A DNA stretch of 60,000 nt, from contig CM060732.1 in the NCBI GenBank assembly GCA_030704615.1, forward strand, positions 60,805,053 through 60,865,052. The letters run 5' to 3'. Numbering within the stretch: position 1 is the first letter of the stretch; every line of letters begins with the position of its first letter. This document shows positions 57,285-60,000 of this stretch, one piece after another. Made by a program: the position numbers and the translations under genes. The DNA comes from Takakia lepidozioides (Eukaryota; Streptophyta; Takakiopsida; Takakiales; Takakiaceae). Below the pieces are notes generated by a model that saw only the letters and a list, made by a program, of their open reading frames with translations, made no database searches and was not told the DNA's origin.

Positions 57285-57945
57285 CTCCGTCTGCTCAATT
57301 CCCCTCTCTCCCCGCCCCCTGCACCACCATCAACACTCCTCACAAATATAGAAACCGATCACAAATATCTGAAACAACACTAGAGTTATCCGTAAAGTGA
57401 GCCTGAGTTTGGTACCCTGTTTGGACCCGAGTTACGGGTTTCATCCTGAGTTTGAGTTAATCCCTAAAGTGCAGAAAACTGAGCACGAAGTCAGAAAAGA
57501 GGGCGCCAAATCATAAACTGGGGATGAGGGCAACCGCCGCTATGGCGAGAGCTCGAGCTCACGAGCTCTGACCTCCGCCTCGACGACTAACAAAACTCGG
57601 CACCAAACTCCTGCCACCCCCATTTTCCTAGTCCTGGCAGTTTGGTCCCGTGTTTTTTTCTAGTCGGACAGCTTGATCCTGAGTTTCGAGTTTCATACCG
57701 AGTTTTGGCCAAACTAAGGGTTTTCATGCCGAGTTTGGGACCCTTTCCGGTTAACTCTACTGTGTTGTCCCAACATTCAAAAACTGATCGCTTTTTTGAA
57801 GCCGAGCTGACATCCGCAAGGGTGGCATGTACGCCGGGAAACCTCCCCCCGGCAGCCTTGCCGGAGATCATGTCAAACCTCCCAACCCTCCTTCCGCACG
57901 GTTTTGCTCATCCCCGCGATTGCGCACGCATCCCGTGTGGTCCCC
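57285..57945. other. ALDH upstream region with GAGTTT-type short repeats
   Basis: Words such as CCTGAGTTT, CCCGAGTT and CCGAGTTTTGG recur between about 57400 and 57745 on the plus strand. No gene was recognised; the antisense frame at 57587-57871 is not convincing. Confidence 0.4.
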
Positions 57946-58255
57946 TTACTAACCTAGCTTATTAGGCAATAATTAATTCAAAATCAAGTGCCTAATTAAA
58001 TTTAGAACATTTTTGGAAAATTTGCCTAAAACTTGGAAACAATTCCTGAGAAGTGCCTAATTGCTCGATTCTATTTTCAAAACCATTATGTTTTTTTAAA
58101 AAGAAAATTACCTCAACAACAAGGTCGACTTTGATACATGCCTAATGTTTGGAAATTACCTAGGTGAGGTGCCTAAATAATAAAAACGAATCTGCCTAAT
58201 AATATTCCATTTTTATTAATTATTAGGCGCGAAAGTGCCTAATAAGCTAGGTAAG
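57946..58255. mobile_element. MITE-like element with 16-bp perfect terminal inverted repeats
   Basis: CCTAGCTTATTAGGCA at 57953-57968 is the exact reverse complement of TGCCTAATAAGCTAGG at 58236-58251; CTTAC also flanks both ends. The roughly 300-base interior is AT-rich, non-coding, and peppered with TGCCTAAT or its complement. Size, AT content, inverted ends and lack of coding capacity fit a non-autonomous DNA transposon. The target-site duplication is not clear. Confidence 0.7.
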
Positions 58256-59334
58256 TGCGGTATGATCCCCTCCCATCCCCCTTTTGTGGTCCCCCATCCG
58301 TCCATTCTGATTCAATGGTGCAGATAGGTAGTGTCCATGCCAAATGGGTTAAGCAAAACATGCGGGCATTTAGAAAGGGGGTGGGGGAAGATTTGACAAG
58401 GGCCCAATTGCAAGAGGGCAGGTTTATCTCTTGCAGCTCCGATGTTTCTTGGAACTAACATCAGCCTTGGTCAACCAAATGTTGTAGCTTATGGATGTTG
58501 TAGTGGCCGCAACGTAGGATGAAATACTAATATTCACGTAGATGACGAGGATGATGGAGGATGACAAGCATAGTATGAACTTGGTAGCAATAGACGCCAA
58601 ACACTCTTATCTCTTATGGGGGTTGGTATCACATGAGCATAGCGGTGAGGACAACCCACGGTCATGGGAGTTTCATGATTTTTTAACCTCGGTCATAGGA
58701 GTTATATGTTTTCAGAATGGAATAAAATCATAAGCGGATACAGAGGACTGGTGCATTCATATAGTACATCTGCACCAATCCAGTGAGACGAAACCTTCAA
58801 TAGTGTAGCCAAAAACCCTAAACCTATAGCGGCGGCGGCGAGTTTCGCATTGAGAAATACTTGGTGATATGGGCACAAACCTAAGCAGCGGTGGGTTTCG
58901 CCTTGAGGAAAGAAGCCTTAAAAGAAAAAATATCGCAACAATTTCATGCAACAAAAACATAATAGTTGTAGTTGATACAAAATACAATTCTAATGTTATT
59001 GAAATGTGATGCTAAATAGAACTCGGAAAATGTATTTGTTCCTTCGTCTGAAAATAACACCAAACACACAGTAAGCAGAAAATATAGCGATATTGATTGA
59101 AATAATTTACAGGACAATATAGACATAATAACAAATGATGATACTTTCGCTTACTGAAATTTCCTTTAGGAACGAAGTTAACATGTACATCTGTCATTTA
59201 GATCATCAATAAAACCAGGATATTCCTTCTTGTGCCGTGAATTTTATCACAGAATCTGAGAAGGTCTGAGATTGTTTCACTTTGATAACATCAATGTCGA
59301 CAATTTTTAGTAACGAATTCAAAGATTGAAAAAA
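58256..59334. other. AT-rich region without recognised genes
   Basis: Short frames only; no coding or RNA feature is supported. Confidence 0.4.
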
Positions 59335-59810
59335 ATTCTCAACACGAAACTTGTGTCTGTCATTGAATTTGTTCAAAGCACTACATGCATTGAACAAATA
59401 TGGACGGATATGAACTAAAAGATTTTGAAATACTTCGCCGTAACAAAAGGGTTTCTCAACACGAAACTCTTATCCGACTGTGGTTGTGTACAAAAATCTG
59501 TATACTTTTTAAACAATATGGATGAATACGAACTGAGGGATTTGAACTCCTTTGCCATAAAAATAGAGTTTCTCAACACGAAACTTTTGTCTGACAATGT
59601 TATGGTTTAAGAATTTGCATGCTTTAGAACCAATATGGACGGATATGAACTCAGAGACATAAACTGCTAGTTCGGCGTAGCAAAAAAAATTCTTAACACG
59701 AAACTCTTCTCTAACAGTGTTTTTTATTCAAAAACCTGCATGCATTTGGAACAATAAGGAGGGATACTAACTGACTCGGTTTGAACTCTTTCGCCTTGAT
59801 AAAAGAGTTT
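59335..59810. repeat. Tandem array, unit about 118 bp, four copies
   Basis: Units start with TTCTCAACACGAAACT-like sequence at 59335, 59452, 59569 and 59689, with a partial fifth at about 59810, giving spacings of about 117-121 bases. Each unit carries a CAATATGGACGGATATGAAC-like word and a TTTGAACTC..TTCGCC word. Copies are diverged, so the array is old or evolving under weak homogenisation. Confidence 0.8.
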
Positions 59811-60000
59811 CTGTCGCGGCCCTTTGCCTTGAGGGCAGGGGGTCGGGACACGTGTGGGGCTGCCTCTGTGGTGGGGGCAGTGGCCACATTAGTTGCGGGG
59901 GCTGAAGCACCCTTGAGTGCCCAAGGCATTCAAGGAGGCGGAGGCGCTCACTAGGTGGAGCCCCGCACACCGGATTGCGGTGGGGGTGGTTCCACGAGGG
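59811..60000. other. GC-rich segment at the window end
   Basis: The base composition switches abruptly from the AT-rich array to a G-rich sequence (GGGGTCGGGACACGTG, GGTGGGGGCAGTGG). It may be the edge of an insertion. No reading frame is supported, and the window ends within it. Confidence 0.35.

Noticed and set aside
59335-59810. CRISPR-like array
   Set aside because: Unit length of about 118 bases with diverged copies and no short repeat/unique spacer pattern; the plant nuclear context makes it an ordinary tandem repeat.

Overview
This is nuclear DNA of a land plant. The evidence is spliced genes with GT-AG introns, a nuclear photosystem I subunit (PsaH), violaxanthin de-epoxidase with a bipartite plastid/thylakoid leader, and two intronless DYW-class pentatricopeptide-repeat (PPR) genes. 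The long chains of near-identical PLS repeats, modest introns and gene density suggest a non-flowering plant (bryophyte, lycophyte or fern grade). The lineage cannot be fixed from the sequence alone.

Layout. 0.6-10 kb: a conserved plant gene of unknown function, psaH, an FQR1/WrbA-type quinone reductase, and, converging on it, an intronless plastid-type Orn/Lys/Arg decarboxylase. 10-22 kb: a five-exon RNF170-like membrane RING gene with a GC-AG intron, then a decayed stretch with LINE and retropepsin remnants, an unusual CpG-rich block, and a broken DUF2921-like gene. 22-33 kb: a 685-codon DYW PPR gene directly preceded by OSB-like (organellar single-stranded DNA-binding, PDF-motif) gene pieces, a decayed BTB-like locus, an orphan DYW fragment, and a 1088-codon DYW PPR gene. 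34-50 kb: a tandem duplication of a two-gene block, read on the minus strand as VDE, UBC (UBE2H/AtUBC4-6-like E2), a VDE pseudogene, then a second UBC. Both E2 copies are intact with the same six-exon structure, while only one VDE survived. 52-57 kb: a wrecked copy of the 1088-codon PPR gene on the plus strand, converging on a four-exon mitochondrial-type aldehyde dehydrogenase. 57.9-60 kb: a MITE-like element and a roughly 118-bp tandem repeat.

The genes do not form one pathway. Several act in organelles: PsaH and VDE in thylakoids, ALDH probably in mitochondria, PPR proteins as organellar RNA editors, and OSB on organellar DNA. The main structural themes are local duplication with loss (UBC-VDE, PPR, OSB) and dispersed repeats in introns and flanks. 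All splice structures were inferred by hand from reading-frame continuity and remembered family alignments; no search was run.
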